64,000 nt of DNA from an uncultured Bacteroidia bacterium (GCA_902762435.1 CACWOH010000016.1:20873-84872); one strand, 5' to 3'. Positions 41,554-50,628 are shown, counted from the first letter of the stretch. Notes: generated by a model from the letters alone, not told the origin. Numbers and translations: made by a program.

Positions 41554-43179
41554 ATGTTTCTGACGCTGATTGCCGTGTTCCGGATGGTGGTGCTGCCTGT
41601 CCAGTTCCAGGACAGGGAATTCCGCGTGAGCCGGGGCGAACTGGAAGCCGAGACGGCCGCGGCGGAAGCCTACTTCAACCGGCAGTTCGCGGGAGAGCGG
41701 GAGTTCCGCTTCGAACTCGCTCCCGTCAGGACCCTCCCCAAGCAGCTCGCCTATTACGGCGGGAACCACTCCGGGCAGCGCGACGCCCGCCTGGAGGAAG
41801 CCGTCCGGGAAGCGTGCCTGCTCGCGGACGCCGACGTGGACTTCTCCCTGTACGACCCGGACGGCGACGGCGCCGTGGACGGTGTCCTGCTGCTTACGCC
41901 CGGGCCGGGCGAAGAGGAAAGCGGCAAGCCGGACGACCTGTGGTCCCGCAAGGACGAACTGTCCGCCATCGGCAAGGCCATCACGCTGGACGGCAAGAGG
42001 ATCGACCGCTTCGCCGTCCTTCCCCAGGGACGGCCGGGCATCTTCTGCCACGAAATCGGGCACCTGCTGGGCCTGCCCGATTATTACGACACGGACGGGG
42101 AGGACAGCGGCGGGAAAACCCCGGGGCTCTGGGACAGCGCCCTGATGGACGAAGGCTGCAAAAAAGATCCGACACCGGACTTCAACGCTTTGGATTTCAA
42201 CCTGCTGGGCATAAGTCAGTGCGACACGCTGGCCACCGGACACTATGTGCTGGAACCGCTCATCACCTCGCGCAGGTACCTCTATGCACCGGCCGGGAAG
42301 AAGGATGAGTTCTTCCTTTTCGAGGCGCGTGCCGGCGGCCTGCTCGTCTATCACGTCGACCGTTCGGACAATCCGGCGGGTTTCGCACCTCAGTATGAGG
42401 CCGAACTCTCCGCCCGCGAACGCTGGGAATTCGGGCTCGTCAACAATAACCCCGGGCATCCCTGCGCCCGCCTGGTTCCGGCGGACCCGGAGGCGGCGGA
42501 CTTCTCGCGGGTCCCCTTCCCCCAGCCGGGCCTGGACTGCTTCGGCTCCGATACGCCCGCCCGCTTCCGCTCCTGGAGCGGACGCTCGGGCGGACTCGCC
42601 CTCACCGGCATCCGGCCGGACGGGAACGGCGGCGTCGAATTCGACGTAATCGCCCCGATCGTCCTGACGGACGTCACCGTTTACCAGGACGCGGCCCTGG
42701 TCCGCTGGAGCTGCGATCCGTCTCTCGGCGGCATCGAGGGGTTCGACCTGCGCTGGACCGACGGCGAGGACGATTTCAGCGCGGCGGCGGCCCCGGACGC
42801 GGCCAGTTTCACCCTGGAGCGCCTGCGGCCGCAGACGGGCTACAGCTTCAGCGTCACGGTCCGTATCTCGGAGCGGGAGCGCTATTCCGTCAGCGACCGC
42901 TTCGTGACGAAGATGTACCGCGGCGGCTCGTACCCCTACATCTACCTCAACAACACCACGCGCAACATCGACGGCAGTTTCCCCCTCGGGACCCGCATTC
43001 CGCTGCGCGTGTTCAATGCCACCGACGTGGAGCAGGTACGCTGGTTCTTCGACGGCGTCCGGATCCAGGCGGACGGGGACGGCGGCTTCACGCTGCGCCG
43101 CTCCGGCCTGCTCAAGGCGGAGATCCTGCACACCGACGGCACGTCCGAGCTCATCGTCAAGCAAATCACCGTCCTATGA
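41554..43179 (+). CDS. Secreted M6-type (immune inhibitor A-like) metalloprotease with Fn3 domain
   Basis: 541 residues. Zinc site HEIGHLLGLPDYYD (His-Glu-x-x-His with third ligand downstream, about residue 167), preceded by a catalytic-domain start VVLPVQFQDREFRV and an EF-hand-like DPDGDGAVDG (about 107-116), probably calcium-binding. LVYHVDRS matches the C-terminal part of the M6 domain. A fibronectin-III-like domain covers about 370-455 (VYQDAALVRWSC ... TGYSFSVTVRI). The N-terminus is short and hydrophobic (MFLTLIAVF), a weak signal peptide. TATCTTAG lies four bases before the ATG. Surface or extracellular proteolysis is the likely role. Confidence 0.78.
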   Translation: MFLTLIAVFRMVVLPVQFQDREFRVSRGELEAETAAAEAYFNRQFAGEREFRFELAPVRTLPKQLAYYGGNHSGQRDARLEEAVREACLLADADVDFSLYDPDGDGAVDGVLLLTPGPGEEESGKPDDLWSRKDELSAIGKAITLDGKRIDRFAVLPQGRPGIFCHEIGHLLGLPDYYDTDGEDSGGKTPGLWDSALMDEGCKKDPTPDFNALDFNLLGISQCDTLATGHYVLEPLITSRRYLYAPAGKKDEFFLFEARAGGLLVYHVDRSDNPAGFAPQYEAELSARERWEFGLVNNNPGHPCARLVPADPEAADFSRVPFPQPGLDCFGSDTPARFRSWSGRSGGLALTGIRPDGNGGVEFDVIAPIVLTDVTVYQDAALVRWSCDPSLGGIEGFDLRWTDGEDDFSAAAAPDAASFTLERLRPQTGYSFSVTVRISERERYSVSDRFVTKMYRGGSYPYIYLNNTTRNIDGSFPLGTRIPLRVFNATDVEQVRWFFDGVRIQADGDGGFTLRRSGLLKAEILHTDGTSELIVKQITVL

Positions 43180-43601
43180 TGACCCGTTTCCGCCCCGCAC
43201 GCGCCCTGCTGCTCTTCGCCACAGTCCTGCTGCCCGTCCTGACCGGGTGTACGGACAAGCGGATGCGTTCCGCCTTCAGTGAGAACGACGAGATCCGCCT
43301 GATGGTCGGCGGCTCCATCCCCTTTACCTACGAGCCGAACACCTGCCAGCTCTCCTTCAGCCGCGACCGCAAGGAGTTCCGGGCCCACACCGACAACATG
43401 TCCGACTTCTACGCCGTCCGCTTCACGGAGCTTCCCACCATCCAGGGTCAGACCGTCACGGCGGACCTGACCTGGACGACGGAAAGGGACGTGCTGACAC
43501 GGAAAAATCTCACCCTCGAAGTCGTACGCATCGAGGGTGATCAATTCTGGCTGTGGAGCAATTCAGGCCGGATCGGCCTGTGCATCCGTATCTTAGAATG
43601 A
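43176..43601 (+). CDS. Small lipoprotein of unknown function
   Basis: 141 residues; start overlaps the protease stop by four bases. Signal peptide with lipobox PVLTGC (Cys about 25). The mature part is beta-rich (FTYEPNTCQLSFSRDR, TVTADLTWTT) and resembles a small immunoglobulin-like or BACON-like domain, without a confident match. It is co-translated with the M6 protease and may be its chaperone, inhibitor or surface partner (inference). Its end overlaps tpiA convergently by nine bases. Confidence 0.65.
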   Translation: MMTRFRPARALLLFATVLLPVLTGCTDKRMRSAFSENDEIRLMVGGSIPFTYEPNTCQLSFSRDRKEFRAHTDNMSDFYAVRFTELPTIQGQTVTADLTWTTERDVLTRKNLTLEVVRIEGDQFWLWSNSGRIGLCIRILE

Positions 43602-44348
43602 CAGGGCGATCTGGATGAAGTCGTCCGCCTTGAGGGACGCTCCGCCAATCAGGCCGCCGTCAATATCCTTCTGGGCAAAGAGTTCCTTCGCGTTGGACGG
43701 CTTGCAGGAGCCGCCGTACAGGATCGTCACGTCGTCCGCGACAGCCGCGCCGAATTTGCCGGCGAGGACTTTGCGGATGAAGGCGTGGATCTCTTCCGCC
43801 TGCTCCGGGGTGGCCGTTTCACCGGTACCGATGGCCCAGACGGGCTCATAGGCGACGACGATCTTCTTCATATCCTCGGCGGTGAAATTGAACAGGACGT
43901 TCTTGATCTGGGCCTCGCAAACATCGAAGTGCTTGCCGGCTTTGCGCTCTTCCAGGACTTCTCCGACGCAGAGGATCACGCCGAGACCCGCCGCCAGGGC
44001 GAGTTTGACCTTCTCGACCAGTTTCTCGTCGGTCTCGCCGTAGTACTGACGGCGCTCGGAGTGCCCGAGGATGGTCCACTGGCAGCCGACGGCCTTCAGC
44101 ATGTCGGCGGAGACTTCGCCGGTGTAGGCACCCTTGACGTGGTCGGCGCAGTTCTGCGCGGAGAGTTCGACCTTCGTGCCTTCCAGCTGCTTGGCGCAGC
44201 AGCACAGGTGGGTGAACGGCGGGGCGATGATGAGGCCGACGCCTTCGGGGACTTCCGCCGCACGGGCCGCGACGGCCTTTGCCAGTTCGATGCCATCAGG
44301 TCTGGTGGTGTTCATCTTCCAGTTGCCTGCAACGATTTTCTTTCTCAT
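43593..44348 (-). CDS. tpiA: Triosephosphate isomerase
   Basis: 251 residues, the standard TIM length. MRKKIVAGNWKMNTT (Asn-Lys of the active site), ILGHSERRQYYGE (catalytic His about 97), VAYEPVWAIGTGETATPEQAE (catalytic Glu and flexible loop) and LYGGSCKPSNAKEL, VDGGLIGGASLK-like GGLIGGASLKADDF phosphate loop. Interconverts DHAP and glyceraldehyde-3-phosphate in glycolysis. Divergent from tyrS across a 69-base gap with mirrored promoter boxes. Confidence 0.95.
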   Translation of the reverse strand: MRKKIVAGNWKMNTTRPDGIELAKAVAARAAEVPEGVGLIIAPPFTHLCCCAKQLEGTKVELSAQNCADHVKGAYTGEVSADMLKAVGCQWTILGHSERRQYYGETDEKLVEKVKLALAAGLGVILCVGEVLEERKAGKHFDVCEAQIKNVLFNFTAEDMKKIVVAYEPVWAIGTGETATPEQAEEIHAFIRKVLAGKFGAAVADDVTILYGGSCKPSNAKELFAQKDIDGGLIGGASLKADDFIQIALSF

Positions 44349-44365
44349 ATTCTAATTGTAATAAA

Positions 44366-44395
44366 TTGTTTCGACCTACAAATTTACTAAATTTG
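44366..44395 (+). promoter_or_regulatory. Promoter of tyrS
   Basis: -33 TTG at 44366-44368, spacing 19, -7 box TAAATTTG at 44388-44395: full consensus. The box is one half of a 17-base palindrome shared with the divergent tpiA box. Confidence 0.7.
44379..44386 (-). promoter_or_regulatory. Candidate promoter of tpiA, -7 box TAAATTTG
   Basis: Identical -7 box to that of tyrS, on the other strand and separated by one base (CAAATTTA-C-TAAATTTG). The -33 is not a TTG. Thirty bases lie between the box and the tpiA ATG. The two promoters cannot be occupied at once. Confidence 0.55.
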
Positions 44396-44417
44396 CAGAC
44401 TTATTCATGTGTATCTG

Positions 44418-45710
44418 ATGAAGAATTTTGTAGAAGAGCTCAAATGGAGAGGCATGATCCAGGATATCATGCCCGGAACGGAAGAAAAACTGATGGAAGG
44501 CCCGCAGGCCGCTTACGTGGGGATCGACCCCACGGCGGACTCCCTGCACATCGGGCATCTCGTCAGCGTAATGATACTCAAGCATTTCCAGAACTGCGGC
44601 CACAAGCCCTTCGCCCTCATCGGCGGCGCCACCGGCATGGTCGGCGACCCTTCGATGAAAAGCCAGGAGCGCAACCTGCTGGACGAGGCTACCCTCAACC
44701 ACAATGTCGCGGGCCTGAAAGCGCAGCTCAGCCGTTTCCTCGACTTCGACTCCGACGCCCCCAACAAGGCGGAACTCGTCAACAACTACGACTGGATGAA
44801 GGACTACACTTTCATCAACTTCATCCGCGACATCGGCAAGCACATCACCGTCAATTACATGATGGCCAAGGACAGCGTGAAGAAACGCCTTTCCCGCGAG
44901 TCCAGCGAAGGGATGTCCTTCACCGAATTCAGCTACCAGCTGATGCAGGGCTATGATTTCTACTGGCTCTGGAAGAACAAGGGCTGCATCCTGCAGTTCG
45001 GCGGTTCCGACCAGTGGGGCAACATCACCACCGGCAGCGAACTCATCCGCCGCATGGACGGCGGCGAGGCCTTCGCCCTCACCTGCCCGCTGATCAAGAA
45101 GGCCGACGGCTCCAAGTTCGGCAAGACCGAGAAAGGGAACGTCTGGCTCGACCCGGAGCGCACCTCGCCGTACCAGTTCTACCAGTTCTGGCTGAACGTC
45201 AGCGACGAAGACGCCGAGCGCTTCATCAAGATCTTCACCCTGCTGGACCGCGGGACCATCGAAGCAGCCATCGAAGCCCACCGGCAGGCTCCCGAGCGCC
45301 GCGAACTCCAGCGCCTGCTCGCCCGCGAGGTGACGGTCATGGTCCACGGGCAGGCGGAGTACGACAACGCCGTGCGCGCCTCGCAGATGCTTTTCGGCAA
45401 ATCCACTTCGGAGGACCTGCGCAAGCTCGATGAGCGCACCTTCCTCGCCGTGTTCGACGGCGTTCCCACCTTCGAGATCAGCCGCGCGGACCTTCCGCTC
45501 GGCATCCTGGACGCCCTGGCCGTCAGCACGCAGATCTTCCCCTCCAAGGGAGAAGCCCGCAAGATGATCCAGCAGAACGGCTTCAGCCTCAACAAGGACA
45601 AGCTGACCGACATCGGCTACCAGCTGTCCGAAGCCGACATCGTGGACGGCAAATACATCCTCGCCCAGAAGGGCAAGAAAGACTATTTCATCATCAAGGT
45701 CAATGACTAG
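44418..45710 (+). CDS. tyrS: Tyrosyl-tRNA synthetase
   Basis: 430 residues from the ATG at 44418; a GTG nine bases earlier is less likely. Class I signature HIGHLVS (about 45) and KMSKS equivalent KFGKTEKG (about 235) with [10 protein letters not shown] between them. The C-terminal S4 RNA-binding domain covers about 355-425 ([14 protein letters not shown]). Charges tRNA-Tyr. Overlaps rbfA by eight bases. Confidence 0.95.
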   Translation: MKNFVEELKWRGMIQDIMPGTEEKLMEGPQAAYVGIDPTADSLHIGHLVSVMILKHFQNCGHKPFALIGGATGMVGDPSMKSQERNLLDEATLNHNVAGLKAQLSRFLDFDSDAPNKAELVNNYDWMKDYTFINFIRDIGKHITVNYMMAKDSVKKRLSRESSEGMSFTEFSYQLMQGYDFYWLWKNKGCILQFGGSDQWGNITTGSELIRRMDGGEAFALTCPLIKKADGSKFGKTEKGNVWLDPERTSPYQFYQFWLNVSDEDAERFIKIFTLLDRGTIEAAIEAHRQAPERRELQRLLAREVTVMVHGQAEYDNAVRASQMLFGKSTSEDLRKLDERTFLAVFDGVPTFEISRADLPLGILDALAVSTQIFPSKGEARKMIQQNGFSLNKDKLTDIGYQLSEADIVDGKYILAQKGKKDYFIIKVND

Positions 45711-46065
45711 GAAAGCATCGGAAAAACCCGCCGGCACCCGCCAGCTCAAGGTCGCCCGCGAACTGCAGCGCGACCTGGCCGAGATTATCCGCAGCAAGGG
45801 GATGACGGTTTTCGGCGGCTGCATGGTCACCGTCAGCGAGGTCCGCGTCAGCCCCGACCTGAGCGTGGCGAAGGTGTTCGTGAGCATCTTCCCCTCCGAA
45901 CGTGCGCCGCAGGTCATGCAGGTGCTTGAGGAGAACAAGCGCGCGCTGCGGGGCGAACTCGGACGCAAGGTGGCCTCCCAGCTGCGCATCGTACCCGAGA
46001 TCGACTTCTACCTGGACACGAGCCTGGACTACGCCGAACGCATCGAGGAGCTTCTCAAGAAATAG
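45703..46065 (+). CDS. rbfA: Ribosome-binding factor A
   Basis: 120 residues. KH-like fold: [18 protein letters not shown], then [23 protein letters not shown] and the C-terminal [24 protein letters not shown], the last being the most conserved family segment. Assists 16S rRNA 5'-end maturation in the 30S subunit. Lies between tyrS (overlap) and a LolC-like permease gene four bases downstream. Confidence 0.93.
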   Translation: MTRKASEKPAGTRQLKVARELQRDLAEIIRSKGMTVFGGCMVTVSEVRVSPDLSVAKVFVSIFPSERAPQVMQVLEENKRALRGELGRKVASQLRIVPEIDFYLDTSLDYAERIEELLKK

Positions 46066-46069
46066 CCCC

Positions 46070-47278
46070 TTGAAGCCGGAACTTTATATAGCCCGAAGGT
46101 ATCTCGTCGCCCGCAAGTCGCTGGGTGTCATCCATACCATATCGGCCATCAGCGCCATCGGGATGGCTGTCGGAACCGCCGCGCTCATCCTTATCCTCTC
46201 GGTGTTCAACGGGTTCAACCGCATCATCGAGGAGAATCTCTCCGACCTTGCTCCCGACGTGCTGGTCACGGCCGCGCACGGCAAGTATTTCGTGCCCGAA
46301 GGACCGGCTTTCGACGCCCTTTCGGACGAGCCGGGCGTCATCCGGATCTGCAGCGTCCTGGAGGAACAGGTCTTCGTCTCCTACGCCGGACGGGAAGGGC
46401 TGGCGCGCGCCAAGGGCGTGGACGGGACCTACGAGCGGGAGTCCGGCCTGGCGGAGCACGTGCTCGAGGGAGAGTTCTCCCTGCACCGGGGCGACGTCGC
46501 ACAGGCCGCCCTCGGCTCCGGCCTGGCCTACAAGCTGGGCGTCCGACCGCATTTCACCGACCCGCTTGTCCTGTACTATCCCCGCCGGGGCGCCCGCATC
46601 CCCCTCGCCGGGCCCGCCGCGGCCCTGGGCAGCGTGCGGCTCTCCCCTTCCTGCCTGCTGAGCGTGAGCGCCACCGCGGATGAAGAACTGCTGGTGCTGC
46701 CCATCGCGCAGATGCGCAGCCTGCTCGGCTTATCGAAAGAGGTCAGCGGGCTCGAGATCTCGCTGGACGGGAAGGCGGACCGGCGCACCCTCGGCCGCCT
46801 GCAGGAGTTGCTGGGGCCGGACTTCCTGGTCCGGGACCGTGCCCGGCAGAACCCCGACCTGTACAGGATGATGCGTTACGAGAAGCTGGCCGTGTACCTG
46901 ATCCTGCTTTTCGTGGTCATCATCATCGCCACCAACATCCTCGGTTCGCTGTCGATGCTGGTCATCGAGAAGGAGGACGACATCCGCACCCTGCGTGCCC
47001 TGGGGGCGGACGACCTGCTCATCCGCCGCATCTTCATCTGGGAAGGCTGGCTGGTGTCCCTGTCCGGCCTGCTTGCCGGGCTGGTCATCGGCATTGCCCT
47101 GGCACTCCTCCAGCAGCGTTTCGGAATCGTAAAAATGCCCGGAGGATTCCTCCTCCAGGCATATCCCGTCGTGCTTCAGGCCGGGGATGTCCTCTGGACC
47201 GCCCTCGGCGTCGCAGCTATTGGCATATTGATTTCTTCCCTCGCGGCAGCTCGGAGCAAGGCGACCGGGGGAGTTTGA
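46070..47278 (+). CDS. LolC/LolE-type ABC transporter permease (FtsX-like)
   Basis: 402 residues from a TTG at 46070 (LKPELYIARRYLVARKS); the frame is open further upstream only as a shadow of rbfA. Four transmembrane helices: one at about 20-45, a large periplasmic MacB-PCD-like domain (about 45-260), then three from about 275 onwards with a final conserved VLWTALGVAAIGILISSLAAARS. The FtsX signature IEKEDDIRTLRALGADD is present. In the Lol system such proteins release lipoproteins from the inner membrane. The ATPase partner is not adjacent. The rbfA-permease order is common in Bacteroidota. Confidence 0.82.
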   Translation: MKPELYIARRYLVARKSLGVIHTISAISAIGMAVGTAALILILSVFNGFNRIIEENLSDLAPDVLVTAAHGKYFVPEGPAFDALSDEPGVIRICSVLEEQVFVSYAGREGLARAKGVDGTYERESGLAEHVLEGEFSLHRGDVAQAALGSGLAYKLGVRPHFTDPLVLYYPRRGARIPLAGPAAALGSVRLSPSCLLSVSATADEELLVLPIAQMRSLLGLSKEVSGLEISLDGKADRRTLGRLQELLGPDFLVRDRARQNPDLYRMMRYEKLAVYLILLFVVIIIATNILGSLSMLVIEKEDDIRTLRALGADDLLIRRIFIWEGWLVSLSGLLAGLVIGIALALLQQRFGIVKMPGGFLLQAYPVVLQAGDVLWTALGVAAIGILISSLAAARSKATGGV

Positions 47279-47294
47279 GGGGTTCTCCCCTCAA
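47275..47294. terminator. Hairpin at the convergent end of the permease and metY genes
   Basis: TTGAGGGG (47275-47282), loop TTCT, CCCCTCAA (47287-47294): an eight-base-pair perfect stem between convergent stops, overlapping the permease stop. No T-run on either side, so it may be a weak or bidirectional terminator, or a 3'-end stabiliser. Confidence 0.45.
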
Positions 47295-47298
47295 TGAA

Positions 47299-48600
47299 TC
47301 AGCAAAGACGAGCAGCCTCGGCTGCTTGCAGCGCCGCGTCCAAATCAGCAATAATATCCCGGGGATCCTCCAGACCGATGCTCAGGCGCATCAGGTCCGG
47401 GTCCACGCCGGCTTCCCGCAGCTGCTCGTCGCTGAGCTGGCGGTGGGTGTGCGAGGCCGGGTGCAGGATGCACGAATAGCAGTCGGCCACGTGCGTCTCG
47501 ATCGTGACGAGCCGCAGGCTGTCCATGAAGCGGTTCGCCGCCGCCCGGTCGCCCTTGATCGCGAAGGCCATCACGCCGCAGGAGCCCTCCGGAAGGTATT
47601 TCCGGGCCAGGGCGTTGTCCGGGTCATCCGGAAGGTCCGGATAGCAGATCCACTTCACGGCGGGGTGGTCGTGCAGGAATTGCGCCACCTGCCGCGCCGA
47701 CTGGCAGACGTGCTTCATCCGGACGGCGAGGGTCTGGATGCCGAGGTTCAGGTAAAAGGCGTTCTGGGGGCTCTGGATGGAGCCCAGGTCGCGCATCAGC
47801 TGGCTGGTGGCCTTGGTGATGTAGGCCAGTTTTCCGAATTTCTTCGTATAGGTGAGCCCGTGATAGGACTCGTCCGGGGTCGTCAGCCCGGGGAACTTCT
47901 CCGCGTGCGCCTCCCAGTCGAAGTTACCGCTGTCGATGATGGCGCCGCCGACCGTGGTGCCGTGGCCGTCCAGGTACTTCGTGGTGGAGTGCGTGACGAT
48001 GTCGGCGCCGAACTCGATGGGGCGGCAGTTCACCGGCGTGGGGAACGTGTTGTCCACGATGAGGGGCACCCCGTGGGCGTGGGCGATGCGGGCGAGCCGC
48101 TCGATGTCCAGCACCCGGACGCCCGGATTGGTCAGCGTCTCGCCGAAAAGCAGCTTGGTGTTCGGCCGGAAGGCCGCCTCGATCTCTTCGTCGGAAGCGT
48201 TCTGGTCGATAAAGGTCACCTCGATGCCCATCTTCGGGAAAGTGACGCCGAAGAGATTGAACGTGCCGCCGTAGATGGCGGCCGTACTGATCATATGGCT
48301 GCCGGCCTCGCAGATGTTGAAGCAGGCGAAGAAGTTCGCGGCCTGCCCGGAGGAGGTCAGCATTCCCGCCACGCCGCCTTCGAGGGCCGCCAGGCGCGCC
48401 GCCACGCGGTCGTTGGTGGGGTTCTGGAGACGGGTATAGAAATAGCCGGCCTCTTCGAGGTCGAAGAGACGGCCCATCTCGTCGCTGGTCGTGTATTTGA
48501 AGGTCGTACTCTGGATGATCGGCATCTGCCGGGGCTCGCCGTTGGCCGGCTCGTAGCCCGCCTGGACACACAGGGTGGAGGGATGGAGCTTCTGTTTCAT
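47299..48600 (-). CDS. metY: O-acetylhomoserine sulfhydrylase (Cys/Met PLP enzyme)
   Basis: 433 residues, the longer type of the Cys/Met-metabolism PLP family, matching MetY rather than MetB/MetC (about 380). PLP landmarks: YTRLQNPTNDRVAARLAALEGG, SSGQAANF, VDNTFPTPVNCRPIEFGADI and the Schiff-base lysine in HSTTKYLDGHGTTVGG. Makes homocysteine from O-acetylhomoserine and sulfide. Single-gene unit divergent from the second manA. The last residues (EAARLC) coincide with a GC-rich inverted repeat that may fold in the mRNA. Confidence 0.88.
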   Translation of the reverse strand: MKQKLHPSTLCVQAGYEPANGEPRQMPIIQSTTFKYTTSDEMGRLFDLEEAGYFYTRLQNPTNDRVAARLAALEGGVAGMLTSSGQAANFFACFNICEAGSHMISTAAIYGGTFNLFGVTFPKMGIEVTFIDQNASDEEIEAAFRPNTKLLFGETLTNPGVRVLDIERLARIAHAHGVPLIVDNTFPTPVNCRPIEFGADIVTHSTTKYLDGHGTTVGGAIIDSGNFDWEAHAEKFPGLTTPDESYHGLTYTKKFGKLAYITKATSQLMRDLGSIQSPQNAFYLNLGIQTLAVRMKHVCQSARQVAQFLHDHPAVKWICYPDLPDDPDNALARKYLPEGSCGVMAFAIKGDRAAANRFMDSLRLVTIETHVADCYSCILHPASHTHRQLSDEQLREAGVDPDLMRLSIGLEDPRDIIADLDAALQAAEAARLC

Positions 48601-48623
48601 ACGCTATGATCTAACCGTAGGTA

Positions 48624-48631
48624 CAAATATA
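48624..48631 (-). promoter_or_regulatory. Candidate metY promoter, -7 box TATATTTG
   Basis: TAnnTTTG on the minus strand, 23 bases before the metY ATG. No TTG at the expected -33 distance. Back to back with the plus-strand box at 48644. Confidence 0.5.
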
Positions 48632-48643
48632 AGGCATTTTTGC

Positions 48644-48651
48644 TATTTTTG
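48644..48651 (+). promoter_or_regulatory. Candidate promoter of the second manA, -7 box TATTTTTG
   Basis: TAnnTTTG with seven bases between the box and the ATG at 48659. No clear -33 TTG. Transcript would have little or no leader. Confidence 0.5.
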
Positions 48652-48658
48652 TACATCT

Positions 48659-49654
48659 ATGGAAGAAGAGAAGAAACTGTATCCCTTCAGGTTCTGCACC
48701 CTGCAGGACGACTATCCCTGGGGCAGCGAGGAGTTCCGCCTCGCGGACCTGGGCTACCGGGATTCCCTGGTGCGCGAAGGCTGGCTCGCGGGCAACAGCA
48801 TCGCCGAGGTGATGGACACCTACCTCGACCGCGTGGTCGGCGAGGCGGCATACGACGCCTACGGCCGCCAGTTCCCCGTATGCGTGCGCCTGCTGCACGT
48901 CCGCGGACGGATGCCGCTCCGGGTGCATCCCGACGACGAAACCGCCGCGCAGCGCTATGACTTCCTGGGCAAGGAGAAGCTCTGGTATGTCCTGCGCGCC
49001 GGCAAGGACGCCCGCCTGATGGCCGGGTTCCGGCGCGACGCCGACGCCGGCGAGTTTTACGCAAAGTGCCTGGACGGCAGCGTGGAGTCGCTTCTCAACG
49101 TGGTCGCCCCCCACGCCGGGCAGTGCCTGCGCATTCCCGCCGGCACGCCCCACGCGGCGGCGGGCGATGTGGATATCCTGGAGATTGCGGAATCCTCGCC
49201 GATGGATTTCTGCCTGTGCGGCTGGGGCGAGCAGGTGCATCCGGACGAATTCGACCCGGCGCTCTCGCTGGTGGACGCGCTGGATTTCATCGACTACCGC
49301 CGTTTCGAAGCCCCCGCTCCGGCGGGCGAGCTGCTCAGCGATGCGCCGCAACTGCGCGTGGAGCGCCTCCGGCTCGCCGCCCCGCTCGAGATCACGAACC
49401 CCGAAGGCGCCTCCTTCTGCCTGTACAGCTGCGTGAAGGGCGCCGCCGCCGTGCAGCTGACCCTGCCCGGCGGCATCCCCGCCGACTATCCCCTCGCCTG
49501 CGGTGAAACGGTCCTCGTCCCCGCGGAATGCGCGCAGTACCGCCTGCTGCCCGCGGAACGGGATACCGTATTGCTGGAGACGACGGTCCGGCCGGACACG
49601 AAAGATCCCTATATCAATCCCGATGCGGCACCCACCCTGCCCGAAGACGAATAA
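48659..49654 (+). CDS. Mannose-6-phosphate isomerase class I family protein (second copy)
   Basis: 331 residues from the ATG at 48659. The cupin zinc-site blocks MPLRVHPDDE, KEKLWYVLRA and RIPAGTPHAAAG are recognisable. The N-terminal half is more divergent (DDYPWGSEEF, YGRQFPVCVRLLHV), and the glutamate of the usual K-x-E motif appears as K-E-K-L. It could be a general ManA, or a related cupin isomerase with another substrate. It is not in a polysaccharide context: the neighbours are metY and a DJ-1 family gene, so central metabolism is more likely. Differs clearly from the copy at 1058. Confidence 0.72.
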   Translation: MEEEKKLYPFRFCTLQDDYPWGSEEFRLADLGYRDSLVREGWLAGNSIAEVMDTYLDRVVGEAAYDAYGRQFPVCVRLLHVRGRMPLRVHPDDETAAQRYDFLGKEKLWYVLRAGKDARLMAGFRRDADAGEFYAKCLDGSVESLLNVVAPHAGQCLRIPAGTPHAAAGDVDILEIAESSPMDFCLCGWGEQVHPDEFDPALSLVDALDFIDYRRFEAPAPAGELLSDAPQLRVERLRLAAPLEITNPEGASFCLYSCVKGAAAVQLTLPGGIPADYPLACGETVLVPAECAQYRLLPAERDTVLLETTVRPDTKDPYINPDAAPTLPEDE

Positions 49655-49667
49655 AGACTGACGCGAT

Positions 49668-50240
49668 ATGAAAGGAGTGAACATTTTCCTCGCAGACGGC
49701 TTCGAGGATGTCGAGGCCCTCGTCACCAACGACGTGCTCCGCCGGGGCGGCGTCGACACCCGCCTGGTCGCCCTCACGGACGATCCCTTCGTCGAATCCT
49801 CCCACGGTATCACCCTGGGCGCCGACGCCTTCCTGCCCGAACTGGACGGCGACCATGCCGGCACGACGGCGGCGGACGTGATGATCTTTCCGGGCGGCAT
49901 GCCCGGCTCGAAGAACCTGGCTGCCTGCACGCCGCTCATCGGGCTGATGCGCGCGCACTATGCCGCCGGCGGCACCGTCGCGGCCATCTGTGCCGCCCCG
50001 GGGCTGGTGCTGAGCCAGCTGGACGACTGGAACGGCAAGGCGTTCACCTGCTTCGAAGGCTTCCAGGATGCGCTGATTGCGAAAGGGGCGGTCTATACGC
50101 CGGAGCCCGCCGTGCGGGCGGGACGCATCGTCACCGGGCGCTCGGCCGGACACGCGGTCAGCTTCGCGCTCGAAATCCTGCGCGGAATCCGCGGCGACGA
50201 GGCCGCGGCCAAGGTCCGCCACGCGATGTATCTGGATTAA
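49668..50240 (+). CDS. DJ-1/PfpI family protein (YajL-like)
   Basis: 190 residues. NIFLADGFEDVEALVTNDVLRRGG contains the conserved Glu at the active site, VMIFPGGMPGSKNL the strand-turn-helix, and AAICAAPGLVL the nucleophile elbow Cys (about 108). Typical of the YajL/ThiJ branch (deglycase or chaperone-like activity reported for the family; physiological role debated). Starts 13 bases after manA2, so both are probably co-transcribed. Overlaps the S4-domain gene convergently by four bases. Confidence 0.85.
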   Translation: MKGVNIFLADGFEDVEALVTNDVLRRGGVDTRLVALTDDPFVESSHGITLGADAFLPELDGDHAGTTAADVMIFPGGMPGSKNLAACTPLIGLMRAHYAAGGTVAAICAAPGLVLSQLDDWNGKAFTCFEGFQDALIAKGAVYTPEPAVRAGRIVTGRSAGHAVSFALEILRGIRGDEAAAKVRHAMYLD

Positions 50241-50626
50241 TTGTCGAAGTCCAGCGAATCCATCATCTCTTCCAGCTGACGCCGGTCGCGCTTGGTGGGC
50301 CTTCCGGCCCCGCGGTCGCGCTGCAGGACGACGGTCTCTTTCGGGGCGTGCAGCTTGGCGCGTTCCGAATCCGGCGTCAGGTCCTCGGCGAACTCGGGCA
50401 CCAGCTGCGCCCCCATCCGGCTCTCGGTAACCTTCAGCACCCGGTAAGTGAACAGGGCCGATCCCTTGCGGATCTCCAGCACGTCGCCGGCCTTGACGGC
50501 CTTGGACGGCTTGGCGTTTACGCCCGCCACCTTGACCTTGTTGCCGTTGCAGGCGTCGGTGGCGTCGCTCCGGGTCTTGAACACCCGGATTGCCCAGAGG
50601 TATTTGTCTATCCTCGTGCTGTCCAT
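50237..50626 (-). CDS. S4-domain RNA-binding protein, Hsp15-like
   Basis: 129 residues from the ATG at 50626; upstream in-frame codons are a shadow of the next gene. S4 domain at about 3-65: RIDKYLWAIRVFKTRSDATDACNG and VKVAGVNAKPSKAVKAGD, followed by a basic Arg/Lys-rich tail (RDRGAGRPTKRDRRQ). This is the Hsp15 (HslR) layout, a protein that rescues stalled 50S subunits carrying nascent chains in E. coli. Two bases separate it from the zinc-peptidase gene, so they are likely one transcript. Confidence 0.85.
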   Translation of the reverse strand: MDSTRIDKYLWAIRVFKTRSDATDACNGNKVKVAGVNAKPSKAVKAGDVLEIRKGSALFTYRVLKVTESRMGAQLVPEFAEDLTPDSERAKLHAPKETVVLQRDRGAGRPTKRDRRQLEEMMDSLDFDN

Positions 50627-50628
50627 GT

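Noticed and set aside
45902-46069. N-terminal extension of the LolC-like permease
   Set aside because: Overlaps rbfA in another frame and has no hydrophobic or domain character; TTG at 46070 gives the normal N-terminus.
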